Positions 8,291 to 16,815 of a stretch of 64,000 nt of DNA are shown in pieces. Position 1 is the stretch's first letter, and the number at the start of each line of letters is the position of its first letter. The position numbers and the translations under genes were made by a program. The notes beneath the pieces are model-generated. The model was not told the DNA's origin. It was given only the letters and a program-made list of their open reading frames with translations, and did not search any database. Source of the stretch: Mucilaginibacter dorajii (lineage in GTDB: Bacteria > Bacteroidota > Bacteroidia > Sphingobacteriales > Sphingobacteriaceae); contig NZ_JANTYS010000014.1 in the NCBI RefSeq assembly GCF_024808255.1, positions 62,001 to 126,000 of the forward strand. The letters run 5' to 3'.

Positions 8291-9393
8291 TATTTTGGCG
8301 CTTTTCGGAGTAAATAATAGCCTAATATACCAAACATCGTATTACTAATCAGCACCGTGAAAATGGGCGGTACACCACCTTTTATTGAAAATACAATGGA
8401 AAACTTCTCTATAATGATGTAAGCAAAGCACAATAAGATACCTATCCCGAGGGGTAAACCTACACCTCCGCGCACCTTGCGGGATGATAACGCAACCCCT
8501 AAAATGGTCAGTACATACGCCGATAAAGGGTATACAAAACGGTGGAATTTTTCGTAATACAGGTTGTTTAAAACCTCTGGCCGGCGCAGTTTTTCCTTGT
8601 CGATATTCTTGTTTAACTCCGATAATGACATGGCCGCATACACGTTATCGTACACAATAAAGTCGCTTGGATGCATGTCTAAAACGGTATCTTTTTGGCC
8701 AGTATTGTTTATAAATTGCTCCTTTAAGCCATTTACATATTTAACGGTATAGTTTTTTAACGACCATATTCTTTTCACAGAATCATAGGTAACGGTGTTT
8801 GCAATTAGCTTCTCGCGCAGGGTATCACCATTAAATTTTTCCATTATAAAGGTGTATCCATTGTGAGTTACAGGGTCGTAATTTGCAAGGTAAACGTAGG
8901 TGTGTTTATCTATTTGCATGTGTACTTCACTCTTGGTGGGGTCGTTATCGGCTATACCGTTTTCGTTTTCAAAGTCGTTTTTGAGGTGATTTGTATATGG
9001 GATGAGGTATACATTTGCAAAAAACGACACGATAAAAATGAGCGTGGCGGCCAAAAAATAGGGCCGTAAAAAGCGGTTAAAACTGGCCTTGCCACTCAGG
9101 ATTGGAACGATCTCTGTTTGGTTTGCCATCTTGGCGGTAAAGAAAATTACGGCCAAAAAGTTAATGAGTGGTGATAGTAAATTGAGGTAAAAAGGCACAA
9201 AACCGGCGTAGTATCTAAACACAATATCGTGCAAACTGGCATGCCTGTTGGTAAAGTTATCCAGCTTTTCAGAGATGTCAAACACCACAGATATGGCGGC
9301 AAAAATGAGCATCGTAAACACAAAAGTGCCCAGGTATTTTTTCATAATAAACCTGTCGATAACCATTAGGTACCGGTGTATAAAAGTCCTCAT
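8290..9393 (-). CDS. LptF/LptG-family permease
   Basis: Inner-membrane component of the lipopolysaccharide transporter LptB2FG, which extracts LPS from the membrane. The 367-residue protein has three N-terminal helices, a periplasmic beta-jellyroll domain (about residues 140-265) and three C-terminal helices. The N-terminal IDRFIMKKYLGTF and PLINFLAVIFF are typical. The ATG at 9393 is chosen over an in-frame TTG two codons upstream. LptF and LptG cannot be separated with confidence from one sequence. It follows tgt by 85 bp and overlaps the EamA gene by one base. Confidence 0.88.
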   Translation of the reverse strand: MRTFIHRYLMVIDRFIMKKYLGTFVFTMLIFAAISVVFDISEKLDNFTNRHASLHDIVFRYYAGFVPFYLNLLSPLINFLAVIFFTAKMANQTEIVPILSGKASFNRFLRPYFLAATLIFIVSFFANVYLIPYTNHLKNDFENENGIADNDPTKSEVHMQIDKHTYVYLANYDPVTHNGYTFIMEKFNGDTLREKLIANTVTYDSVKRIWSLKNYTVKYVNGLKEQFINNTGQKDTVLDMHPSDFIVYDNVYAAMSLSELNKNIDKEKLRRPEVLNNLYYEKFHRFVYPLSAYVLTILGVALSSRKVRGGVGLPLGIGILLCFAYIIIEKFSIVFSIKGGVPPIFTVLISNTMFGILGYYLLRKAPK

Positions 9394-9478
9394 TGGCAAA
9401 TTAATTGGTTATTTAAGCAGCGGTTTAGTATCATGTAAGCACAACGCATATTACCTTTTTTTATTGGATTATGGGCTA

Positions 9479-10609
9479 TTATAATCGCTCGCCAAGGCGT
9501 TTTACCATCATGTTTTTCCAGGCATAAAACTCGCCTGCAATGATCTTTTCGCGTGCTTGTTTTACCAGCCAAAGATAAAAATGGAGGTTGTGCAGGGTGG
9601 CAATCTGCGCGCCCAGCATCTCGCCCGAGTGGATTAAATGGCGCAAATAGGCCTTGCTGTATTCCTTGTCGGCATACAAATCGCTGTCTTCTTCAATGGC
9701 GCTAAAGTCGTTTTCCCACTTTTTATTCTTGATATTGATGATGCCGTTTTTGGTAAAAAGCATGCCGTTGCGCGCATTCCGGGTTGGCATAACACAGTCA
9801 AACATGTCAATTCCGAGGGCGATATTTTCCAGTATATTAATAGGTGTGCCTACGCCCATCAGGTAACGGGGCTTTTGTTCGGGCAAAATATTGCAAACAA
9901 TTTCGGTCATGGCGTACATTTCTTCGGCCGGTTCACCTACCGAAAGACCACCAATCGCGTTGCCTTCACGCTCAAAAGAAGCGATAACTTCGGCCGATTT
10001 TACGCGCAGATCTTTATACACAGAACCCTGTACAATAGGGAAAAGTGTTTGGCTGTAGCCGTACTTTGGCCCGGTACTGTCAAACCTGTCGCAGCAGCGT
10101 TTTAGCCAGCGATGGGTCATTTCTATTGATCGGCGGGCATACCCATAATCGCAGGGATAGGGGGTACATTCGTCAAAAGCCATGATGATATCGGCGCCAA
10201 TTGTACGCTGAATATCCATCACATTTTCGGGTGTAAACAGGTGTTTGGAGCCGTCGATATGCGACCTGAACGTAACACCTTCCTCCTTTATTTTGCGTAC
10301 TTCGGTTAATGAATACACCTGGTAACCGCCGCTATCTGTTAAAATAGGGCCCTCCCAGCCGTTAAATTTATGTAATCCACCGGCGCTTTCCAGTATGTTT
10401 AAGCCTGGGCGAAGGTATAAATGGTAGGTATTTCCTAATATAATTTGTGCTTCAATATCGCTTTTAAGCTCGCGCTGATGCACTGCTTTTACGGTGCCCG
10501 CGGTGCCTACAGGCATAAAAATAGGGGTTTGTATAGTGCCGTGATCTGTAGTGATTTCGCCGGCGCGCGCTTTTGAAAGCGGGTCTTGTGCTGCTAATTT
10601 AAATTTCAT
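9479..10609 (-). CDS. tgt: Queuine tRNA-ribosyltransferase lacking the usual zinc cysteines
   Basis: Exchanges guanine 34 of Tyr, His, Asn and Asp tRNAs for the queuosine precursor. The 376-residue TIM barrel has Asp92 in LTDSGGYQVYS and the nucleophile region GIDMFDCVMPTRNARNG at about 267-283. The C-terminal zinc site is changed: the positions of the three cysteines of the bacterial CxCxxC motif are Ser309, Leu311 and Asp314, just before YSKAYLRHL. I recall similar replacements in other Bacteroidota, so it may be a lineage variant rather than a defect. Upstream of lptF/G on the same strand. Confidence 0.95.
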   Translation of the reverse strand: MKFKLAAQDPLSKARAGEITTDHGTIQTPIFMPVGTAGTVKAVHQRELKSDIEAQIILGNTYHLYLRPGLNILESAGGLHKFNGWEGPILTDSGGYQVYSLTEVRKIKEEGVTFRSHIDGSKHLFTPENVMDIQRTIGADIIMAFDECTPYPCDYGYARRSIEMTHRWLKRCCDRFDSTGPKYGYSQTLFPIVQGSVYKDLRVKSAEVIASFEREGNAIGGLSVGEPAEEMYAMTEIVCNILPEQKPRYLMGVGTPINILENIALGIDMFDCVMPTRNARNGMLFTKNGIINIKNKKWENDFSAIEEDSDLYADKEYSKAYLRHLIHSGEMLGAQIATLHNLHFYLWLVKQAREKIIAGEFYAWKNMMVKRLGERL

Positions 10610-10650
10610 TTTGAGGTTGTAAAATTAAGAAAAAAAAGCAGGCAATGGCA

Positions 10651-10860
10651 GCCCCCTCTAAATCTCCCCAGGTAGGGAAGACTTTAAAAAAAGTTAGCGC
10701 TCAAATGACTTCTAACTATAGGTTTTTTGGCAGAAGCTTGGCTTTTCAAAATAATCGCGGGTTAACGATATGTTTTTAAGCTTAGATTTTCGAATAACTT
10801 TATCTTACATATATTTATCAAACAAAAAGTCTCCTCTACCGGGGGAGAATGAGAGGGGGC
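10651..10860. repeat. Intergenic element with 35-bp inverted ends
   Basis: Left end 10651-10686 contains CCCCCTCTAAATCTCCCC and GGGAAGACTTT. Right end 10825-10860 contains AAAGTCTCC and GGGGGAGAATGAGAGGGGG. They are imperfect reverse complements enclosing about 138 bp of AT-rich DNA without a gene. The element occupies most of the 369-bp gap between divergent tgt and the glycosyltransferase. The CCCCTCT/AGAGGGG core resembles the interior of the elements at 16046 and 16616. Confidence 0.8.
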
Positions 10861-10978
10861 GGTTATCAACACATTTACCTTGCAATTAAAAAGTGTGGAA
10901 AAAAATCTTGCTTAATATGAGGTAATATTCAAATAAACAGCACTAATAGCTTATCTAATCCGTCTATTTTTAACAACT

Positions 10979-12118
10979 TTGCCTGATTATTATTGGTCAT
11001 TGGAAACTTATATACAAATCGTACTTTTTGTCCTTTTTCAGCTTTGTTTTATTGTTCAGCTGTATTACCTGGTTAGTAACCATAGCCGCTTATCCGGCTA
11101 CAAGCCTGTTGAGGAGCTTCCGCAGGTACTTATTCCTGTTTCGGTTATCATCAGCGCGCGTAATGAAGCCCAAAATCTGCAGGAAAACCTTCCTTTTATA
11201 TTAGAACAAAACTACCCCGATTTTGAGGTAGTGGTGATCAACGACTGCTCTTATGATCGATCTGATGAGGTACTTGAAGACCTGCAACGCCAGTACTCGC
11301 GCCTCAAAGTGGTTACCATTACCGAGCATGACCGCTTTAAAACCGGGAAAAAATTCGCGCTTACACTGGGCATCAAGGCCTCAAAAAACGAATATTTGTT
11401 GTTCACTGATGCTGATTGTAAACCGGCTTCGGTAAACTGGATAGCCCGTATGGCCGCTAACTTTGGCAATAGCGCCCAAATTGTTTTAGGGTATTCGCCA
11501 TATTATAAAACCAATAAATTTATTAGCCGTTTTACACGTTTTGAAACCCTTAAAACAGCCATGAACTACCTTTCATGTGCTTTGAAAGGCGAACCTTATA
11601 TGGGTATTGGTCGTAACCTGGCCTATACAAAAACATTGTTTTTTAGTGCAAAGGGCTTTGCATCGCATATGCATATCCTATCGGGCGACGACGATTTGTT
11701 TGTAAACCAGCATGCCACCGCCAATAACACTGCTGTTGAAATTCATCCCGAAGCATTCACCTACACCGCTGCTAAAACCAGCTGGGCGTCGTACTTTAGG
11801 CAAAAGAAAAGACACATGAGTGTAGGTAAATTGTATAGAAAACGGGACCGCGTAATGCTTAGCTTTGATGCAGTGAGCGGCTTTTTATTTTATATATTGC
11901 TTGCGCTTTGCCTGGTATTGAGGTATGAGCCGTTACTGGCATTAGGTTTGTGGCTCTTTAGGTTAATAGCCCAGGTTATTATTTATAATAAAAATTTTAA
12001 AAAATTGGATGGTAAGGACCTTATTTGGTATTTGCCTTTCTTTGACTTCATATATTATATGTATTTAACTGTATTTGGCTTGATTGGGGCTTTTATAAAA
12101 ACTACCCAATGGAAATAA
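10979..12118 (+). CDS. Family 2 glycosyltransferase, membrane-anchored
   Basis: Processive-type inverting glycosyltransferase of 379 residues. A membrane helix at about residues 12-32 is followed by a GT-A domain with VSVIISARNEAQNL, VVINDCSYDRSDE and the metal-binding TDAD at 143-146. The later LSGDDDLFVNQ and QKKRHMSVGK correspond to the catalytic-base and acceptor-binding motifs. Three further helices close the C-terminus. The start is a TTG at 10979; no ATG occurs before the conserved N-terminus. Its last 10 bases overlap the sigma factor gene. Donor and acceptor sugars are unknown; an envelope polysaccharide role is likely. Confidence 0.85.
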   Translation: MPDYYWSLETYIQIVLFVLFQLCFIVQLYYLVSNHSRLSGYKPVEELPQVLIPVSVIISARNEAQNLQENLPFILEQNYPDFEVVVINDCSYDRSDEVLEDLQRQYSRLKVVTITEHDRFKTGKKFALTLGIKASKNEYLLFTDADCKPASVNWIARMAANFGNSAQIVLGYSPYYKTNKFISRFTRFETLKTAMNYLSCALKGEPYMGIGRNLAYTKTLFFSAKGFASHMHILSGDDDLFVNQHATANNTAVEIHPEAFTYTAAKTSWASYFRQKKRHMSVGKLYRKRDRVMLSFDAVSGFLFYILLALCLVLRYEPLLALGLWLFRLIAQVIIYNKNFKKLDGKDLIWYLPFFDFIYYMYLTVFGLIGAFIKTTQWK

Positions 12119-12714
12119 ACGCGAATTTTACCGAAAACGCCAAGAATGATTTTCACCTGGTGGTGAGGGCCCGTAAAGGCGATCAAAAGGCGTATGCCGA
12201 TTTGATGCACCGTTACAAAGACTCCATTTATTTTATGGTGCTTAAAATGGTAAACAATAAGGAAGATGCGATGGACCTTACCGTAGAAACCTTTGCCAAA
12301 GCATTTGAAAAACTGGAAAAGTATCAGCCCGATTACGCTTTTAGCACCTGGCTTTTTAGGGTGGCTACCAATAATTGTATCGATTTTATTCGCAAAAAAA
12401 AGCTTAATACCCAATCAATCCACGGTATGACCGATGAAGATGGCGACGAAAAGCCGCTTCAAATTAAAGCCGATGTATTGAACCCCGAGGAAACATCGAT
12501 CAAAAAACAGCAAACGCAGGAGCTTAAAGCCCTGATAGAAAGTTTGCCCCCCCGCTACAGAAACCTCATTACGCTGCGTTACTTTGATGAACTATCATAT
12601 GAAGAAATAGCCCAGCAATTAGATTTGCCCCTTGGAACGGTAAAAGCACAATTATTTAGGGCCAGGTACCTGCTTGGCAACATCATAAACCGATTTAACA
12701 GGGATGACATCTGA
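12109..12714 (+). CDS. ECF-type RNA polymerase sigma factor
   Basis: 201-residue sigma-70 family protein with only regions 2 and 4. Region 2 (about residues 25-100) includes DAMDLTVETFAKAFEKL and FSTWLFRVATNNCIDFIR. Region 4 (about 140-195) includes LPPRYRNLITLRYF and the helix-turn-helix LSYEEIAQQLDLPLGTVKAQ. It overlaps the glycosyltransferase by 10 bp and rsmG by 11 bp. No anti-sigma factor gene is adjacent, which is unusual for classical ECF factors but common for Bacteroidota housekeeping-like ones. Target promoters are unknown. Confidence 0.9.
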   Translation: MEINANFTENAKNDFHLVVRARKGDQKAYADLMHRYKDSIYFMVLKMVNNKEDAMDLTVETFAKAFEKLEKYQPDYAFSTWLFRVATNNCIDFIRKKKLNTQSIHGMTDEDGDEKPLQIKADVLNPEETSIKKQQTQELKALIESLPPRYRNLITLRYFDELSYEEIAQQLDLPLGTVKAQLFRARYLLGNIINRFNRDDI

Positions 12715-13336
12715 TATTGTTTTCAAATATTTCCCCCAATTGACCGATTTGCAGCGTGCCCAGATCGAGCAGCTGCCAGAATTGTATAATTTATGGAACA
12801 GCCAGATCAATGTAATATCCCGTAAGGATATTGATCTGTTGTATGAACGCCACGTGTTGCACTCCCTTGGTATAGCCAAAATTATGGATTTTTTACCTGG
12901 CGAAAGCGTATTGGACGTAGGTACAGGTGGCGGTTTTCCCGGCATTCCGTTGGCTATTATGTTCCCGCAAACACAGTTTCATTTGGTTGATTCTATTGGT
13001 AAAAAGATCAAAGTAGTACAGGAAGTAGCCAAAGCTTTGGGCTTAACCAATGTAAATGCAAGCCATGCCCGCGCCGAGCAAATTGACGAAAAGTTTGATT
13101 TTGTGGTATCGCGCGCGGTAACTCAGCTGAGGGATTTTTACCCCTGGGTGCGTGGCAAATTCAAAAAACAATCGGGTAATAAACTGCCAAACGGCATCCT
13201 ATACCTCAAAGGCGGCGATCTTGACCAGGAAATCAAAGAATCGGGCCTTAAAGTGCTGCAGTACCACCTTAAAGATCATTTCACCGAAGAGTTTTTTGAA
13301 ACCAAGCAGGTGGTTTACGTGAAGGCGGTGGTTTAA
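12704..13336 (+). CDS. rsmG: 16S rRNA (guanine527-N7)-methyltransferase
   Basis: GidB family enzyme that methylates G527 of 16S rRNA with S-adenosylmethionine. The 210 residues contain the family N-terminal LYNLWNSQINVISRKD, the cofactor-binding motif VLDVGTGGGFPGIPLAI at about residues 70-86, and FDFVVSRAV later. Loss of RsmG in other bacteria causes low-level streptomycin resistance. The gene overlaps the sigma factor gene by 11 bp, so the three genes from 10979 probably form one transcript. A repeat-rich gap follows its stop. Confidence 0.95.
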   Translation: MTSDIVFKYFPQLTDLQRAQIEQLPELYNLWNSQINVISRKDIDLLYERHVLHSLGIAKIMDFLPGESVLDVGTGGGFPGIPLAIMFPQTQFHLVDSIGKKIKVVQEVAKALGLTNVNASHARAEQIDEKFDFVVSRAVTQLRDFYPWVRGKFKKQSGNKLPNGILYLKGGDLDQEIKESGLKVLQYHLKDHFTEEFFETKQVVYVKAVV

Positions 13337-13921
13337 GTTGAAATTCAAAAGTTCAAAAGTAAAAAATCAAAATTCGAATGCTACCACGAGTTACGCTTTG
13401 CTAAACCCGCGGTAGCGGGCATGACGTCTTTTAAAACGTCTGTCATCCTGAACGCAGTGAAGGATCTATTCTACGCCATTCTTATTCGCCCTGTAAAGTT
13501 CGCTAATAGATGCTTCGTGCCTATCCATGACGAGTCCACCATGTAATTGCGAGTGGTAAAATCCGCGGACTGTGAAGGGAAAATGACGTAAAAGATTTGT
13601 CATTCTGAGGAACGAAGGATCTTCTTCGCCCTGCTAATTGCAGACTTTTATAGCGAAGAAGATCCTTCAAACGTTCAGGATGTCAAACGTGTTTTACAAA
13701 ACGTCATGGGTAGGCACGAAGCAATCTCATGCTCTACAGGGCGAATCTGCACAGTTCGCGATTGCTTCGTACCTCGCAATGACATAGCTTTATATTGTCA
13801 TTTCCACCTTCAGAATTTCGCGAAATTTTACAACTACCCATGACAGGTGGGGAGGGTAGTTTTTTACATCATTTCCACCTTTACTGCAGCCGGTTTGCAG
13901 CGATATGATAAAATCCTATAT
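13337..13921. repeat. Repeat-rich gap with GTCAT..CTGA..GAAGGATCT family elements
   Basis: No gene is seen. Copies of a motif of the form TGTCATtCTGAGgaACGAAGGATCT occur at 13441-13467 and 13599-13622, and inverted copies at about 13653-13685 and 13750-13785. The pair GAAGGATCTTCTTCGC at 13614-13629 and its perfect reverse complement at 13653-13668 forms a 16-bp stem with a 23-bp loop. A related inverted pair lies at 26665-26758. These look like short interspersed hairpin elements. Confidence 0.8.
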
Positions 13922-13960
13922 AAATAAAAAGCGCTCCCGAACCTTTCGTTCGCGAGTGCT
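13922..13960 (-). terminator. Rho-independent terminator of the MACPF gene
   Basis: Arms 13930-13942 and 13948-13960 pair as a 13-bp, GC-rich, nearly perfect stem with a 5-base loop. On the minus strand the stem is followed by TTTTTATTT. It lies 23 bp beyond the stop of the MACPF gene. Confidence 0.85.
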
Positions 13961-13982
13961 CCATTATCGGCTTTTTTATTTG

Positions 13983-15764
13983 TCAAAAATCAAACGATGC
14001 TGTTAATCCAATTGCATAAGCTGCGCAATTGGCATATGACACATGGCCATCAAGGTCTTTTTGATAATGTGTCCAACTGTTGGATGATGGTGGAAAGTTT
14101 TGTTGCACCAGATTGCCACCCCCGGTAGGATTTTTTACTGATACACCACCACCGGCAATAGATATGCCATCGCCCAATATTGCGGTTTGGCTGCCATACT
14201 CAAATTGGGATTCGGGTGTGCTGACCGAAAACGGTGTAATGGTAAGTGAGGCGTGGTTGCTTTTGATGCCAATTGCATACGCGGTCAGCAAAACCTCGGA
14301 TGCCGGATGTTCATAATCATGGTTGGTGGCAGTCCATGTATTATCATTTGAAGGATAGCTGCCTGTAAGGTATTTAACAGTACCCCCGGTGGTAAAAGAT
14401 TGAATACCCCCACCTGAAAGTAAATAAGCGGCATCTATACTACTTGCGGCTACATCGCCACCTAGGCCCGGATTACTGCCCGATGCTGTTTTTAGTTGAA
14501 CCTGCAACAGGCTGTCATTGTTGCCTACTGAATAACTTGGGTCATATATGGCAATAGCAAAGGCGGTTAAATATTCATTGGCAGATGCCGGTATTGAAAT
14601 ATCATGTGATCCCGCGATCCATCCATTAATATGGCCATGACTATCTATTTGGGGATAAGAGTTTACCAGGAAAGTGCTATTGTTTTTTTCTACCATTGCT
14701 CCTCCTCCAATAATCCTTAAGTGAACATCGTTTGCTACGGCGTTAACGTTAACCATAACGTATGGCTGCAAGGCTGCTTCGGCTGCTATTACAGTTGGAT
14801 TATTGATACTTTGCGTTAATATCACCAGGTTGATGTATTGTTTCAATGTGTTTTTAGCCGTATCATTTGCCGCGAGTTGCCATATTTCGATAGAACTCGT
14901 TATACCATAAGAAGTATCGCTGGTACAGCTATTAGCCCAGTCGGTAACCGTTTTCGGATCTTTTGGGTCTATCTGCGCCGCTAGGTTGCTCTGCCCTCCG
15001 GAGGTATCAACAGTTTGCTCAAGGCTTGAGGAAAAACTTTCCTGCGATAATTTTTGAGTCGCGCTTGCCGCGGCGCTAATACTGCCGGCACCTTTATAGG
15101 CTGCTGTTACCGCGAGCGACATTTCTTGCTTACTTTTATAATTGCTTGTTTGCGATTCTGATTTTAACTGAATGAAACCACCCAGGTTTAAGCCAAGCAC
15201 AAGGTGTGTACCATAAGTATTTACAAAAGCTGCGGCAGCTTTAAGTGTGGTAATGCTGTCAAGGTTATCGCAAAATTCGGCTGTGAGGCATGCTCTTATG
15301 GCGTCGTTATCGCTTTGCCTTTTAAAAGTTACCGTGCCGCAATTAATAACGGCATTAAAACTGCTGCTAAAAGCTGTTGAAGCCTGGTAGGTTTCAGAAC
15401 TGTAACTTGCTTTTACCGAACCGCTGTAAAATCCATAACTGCCCTCGATACCTACGGAGGCCGCGAATTCTGTATTAGAAGATTGTGAAGATTGAAATTC
15501 TTTGTAGGTGGATGAGAAGGTTTGCTTAACGGTTTGGGTGTTTACATCATTATCGGTTAATGGTGTTTTCAAATAATTGTTGAGCTGACTCAGTAATAAA
15601 TCGGGATTTTGGGCAATGATGGGATTAAAAACGTTGAATGATTGCAGTACGAAATCCAGGGGTTTTGATTGTCCAATCTGCTCTTTGAGCGTTAGCAGGT
15701 TTGATGCTGTCATAAATTGTGATAGTTTATTAGGTTTATGGATGCCATTATACTTTAAGGGCAT
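13983..15764 (-). CDS. MACPF-domain protein with three C-terminal repeats
   Basis: 593-residue protein with the membrane-attack-complex/perforin signature YGTHLVLGLNLGG at residues 184-196, inside a MACPF domain of about residues 75-320. Ser/Gly/Ala-rich amphipathic segments on both sides (about 95-135 and 215-260) are in the position of the transmembrane hairpins. Three homologous repeats follow at about 347-407, 443-501 and 525-589, each with GGG, an SYP- or NFP-like turn, a Trp, a His and a YAIGI-like strand; they probably bind glycan or protein on the target. No signal peptide is visible. It stands alone with its own terminator. Pore formation is inferred from family, not shown. Confidence 0.82.
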   Translation of the reverse strand: MPLKYNGIHKPNKLSQFMTASNLLTLKEQIGQSKPLDFVLQSFNVFNPIIAQNPDLLLSQLNNYLKTPLTDNDVNTQTVKQTFSSTYKEFQSSQSSNTEFAASVGIEGSYGFYSGSVKASYSSETYQASTAFSSSFNAVINCGTVTFKRQSDNDAIRACLTAEFCDNLDSITTLKAAAAFVNTYGTHLVLGLNLGGFIQLKSESQTSNYKSKQEMSLAVTAAYKGAGSISAAASATQKLSQESFSSSLEQTVDTSGGQSNLAAQIDPKDPKTVTDWANSCTSDTSYGITSSIEIWQLAANDTAKNTLKQYINLVILTQSINNPTVIAAEAALQPYVMVNVNAVANDVHLRIIGGGAMVEKNNSTFLVNSYPQIDSHGHINGWIAGSHDISIPASANEYLTAFAIAIYDPSYSVGNNDSLLQVQLKTASGSNPGLGGDVAASSIDAAYLLSGGGIQSFTTGGTVKYLTGSYPSNDNTWTATNHDYEHPASEVLLTAYAIGIKSNHASLTITPFSVSTPESQFEYGSQTAILGDGISIAGGGVSVKNPTGGGNLVQQNFPPSSNSWTHYQKDLDGHVSYANCAAYAIGLTASFDF

Positions 15765-16045
15765 ATTATTGAATGAATGAAATTTTAGTGTTTGTAATGA
15801 ACCGAAATACGATGGTTATCCTTCATGGTAAATAGAAAATTAGCAATATAATACCCCGTAAATAAAATCGGTTATTTAATGATTACAACATACAATGCTA
15901 CCTAAAGCGTTTTTCAAAAACGAATATAAAACTGGGTAAAAAAGCCCTTTTTTAAGGGCTTTTTTAAGTAAAGAATAACCAATAATAATGGTATTCAAAT
16001 CAATGTTATCTGTAAATCCTAAGTGCAAATCCGTTCTGTACAGTG
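15765..16045. other. Gap upstream of the MACPF gene
   Basis: 281 bp holding the presumed MACPF promoter (15765-15900, AT-rich) and the terminator-like palindrome at 15938-15965. I see no coding region. Confidence 0.5.
15938..15965. terminator. Palindromic terminator, probably for the DUF559 gene
   Basis: A perfect 28-bp palindrome built on AAAAAAGCCCTT and AAGGGCTTTTTT. Because of its symmetry it could terminate transcripts from either side; the only gene reading into it is the minus-strand DUF559 gene, via the repeat element at 16046-16201. Confidence 0.7.
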
Positions 16046-16201
16046 GCAGACGACTCACCCCGGCAACGCTTCGCTGGCCGACGCTATCTGCGGCAAGCCG
16101 CAAAGATGGTTGAGAAAATAAAAAAACATTTGCCCCCTCTATGCGGCTTTAGCCGGAGAGAGGGGAAGACGGGCGCAGCCTCGTCGGGGTGAGTCGTCTG
16201 C
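16046..16201. repeat. MITE-like inverted-repeat element, copy 1
   Basis: 156-bp element with perfect 17-bp terminal inverted repeats GCAGACGACTCACCCCG and CGGGGTGAGTCGTCTGC. It contains a second, inner inverted repeat around TCTGCGGCAAGCCGCAAAGA and the CCCTCTATGCGG / CCGGAGAGAGGGG region. No coding content. Its right end is 16 bp from the stop codon of the DUF559 nuclease gene. Copy 2 lies on the other side of that gene in the same orientation. Confidence 0.93.
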
Positions 16202-16216
16202 GTGATGTCGGAACGG

Positions 16217-16573
16217 CTACAAGTATTCCGCTATGTTACTCGAAACCAATTCTGTATTGTTTATAATATCTTCGTTCTTAAACCGCAGAATGCGAAGGCC
16301 CATAGCCGTCAATACCTCATCTCTGTTTTGATCATAATCTTTTTTCAATAGATGAATCGGACCATCTGCTTCAACAACCAATTTATGCTCAGCGCAATAA
16401 AAATCGGGGATGTAATATATGTTGCCTTTTATGCTTGATTGAACGCAAATAGCGAATTGCCTTAGGAACTTTTTGTTGTTCAGTTTTCTGTTCCTAAGAT
16501 ATTGCCATAACAATTTCTCCGCAGGTGTTTCCTGTTTTCGTAATAATCTGCAGAGGTCGATTATAGATGACAT
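16217..16573 (-). CDS. DUF559 (Vsr-like) endonuclease-domain protein
   Basis: 118-residue protein of the DUF559 family, related in fold to very-short-patch repair endonucleases and other PD-(D/E)XK nucleases. It shows the N-terminal ETPAEKLLWQYLRNRKL, then IPDFYC with Asp57, and VVEADG with Glu69 and Asp70, followed by ILRFKNEDI near the end, the usual family layout. The ATG at 16573 is chosen; an upstream in-frame ATG at 16612 would add 13 hydrophobic residues absent from the family. The gene fills the interval between two direct copies of a 155-bp inverted-repeat element. Its biological role is not established. Confidence 0.85.
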   Translation of the reverse strand: MSSIIDLCRLLRKQETPAEKLLWQYLRNRKLNNKKFLRQFAICVQSSIKGNIYYIPDFYCAEHKLVVEADGPIHLLKKDYDQNRDEVLTAMGLRILRFKNEDIINNTELVSSNIAEYL

Positions 16574-16615
16574 GGATGAAATTAATAAAATATCTGCAAA
16601 GGTGAAGAGCATGTC

Positions 16616-16767
16616 GCAGACGACTCACCCCGGCAACGCTTCGCTGGCCGACCCTCTCTCCGGCAAGCCGCAAAGAGGGTTGAGAAAACAAAAAAAATCT
16701 TCGCCCCTCTATGCGACGCAGTCGGAGAGAGGGGCAGACGGGCGTAGCCTCGTCGGGGTGAGTCGTC
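16616..16767. repeat. MITE-like inverted-repeat element, copy 2
   Basis: 152-bp near copy of the element at 16046-16201, same orientation, with ends GACGACTCACCCCGGC and the reverse complement CGGGGTGAGTCGTC; the outermost three bases of the right end are changed. The interior carries CCCTCTCTCCGGC and GGAGAGAGGGG, which pair more fully than in copy 1. It lies directly upstream of the DUF559 gene and could supply or shape its promoter. Confidence 0.93.
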
Positions 16768-16815
16768 CCTTGGTTAGTTTACACCATGTTTCATTTACAC
16801 ACTGGAGAAAAGATC

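Noticed and set aside
9638..10105. 155-codon plus-strand open frame
   Set aside because: It is antisense to tgt, whose protein is fully conserved; composition is that of a shadow frame.
16217..16573. Vsr mismatch endonuclease partner of a DNA methylase
   Set aside because: No cytosine methyltransferase gene lies nearby and the sequence fits DUF559 better than true Vsr.
16046..16767. A conventional composite transposon
   Set aside because: No transposase is present, the flanking copies are only about 155 bp, and no clear target duplication could be seen; kept as an association only.
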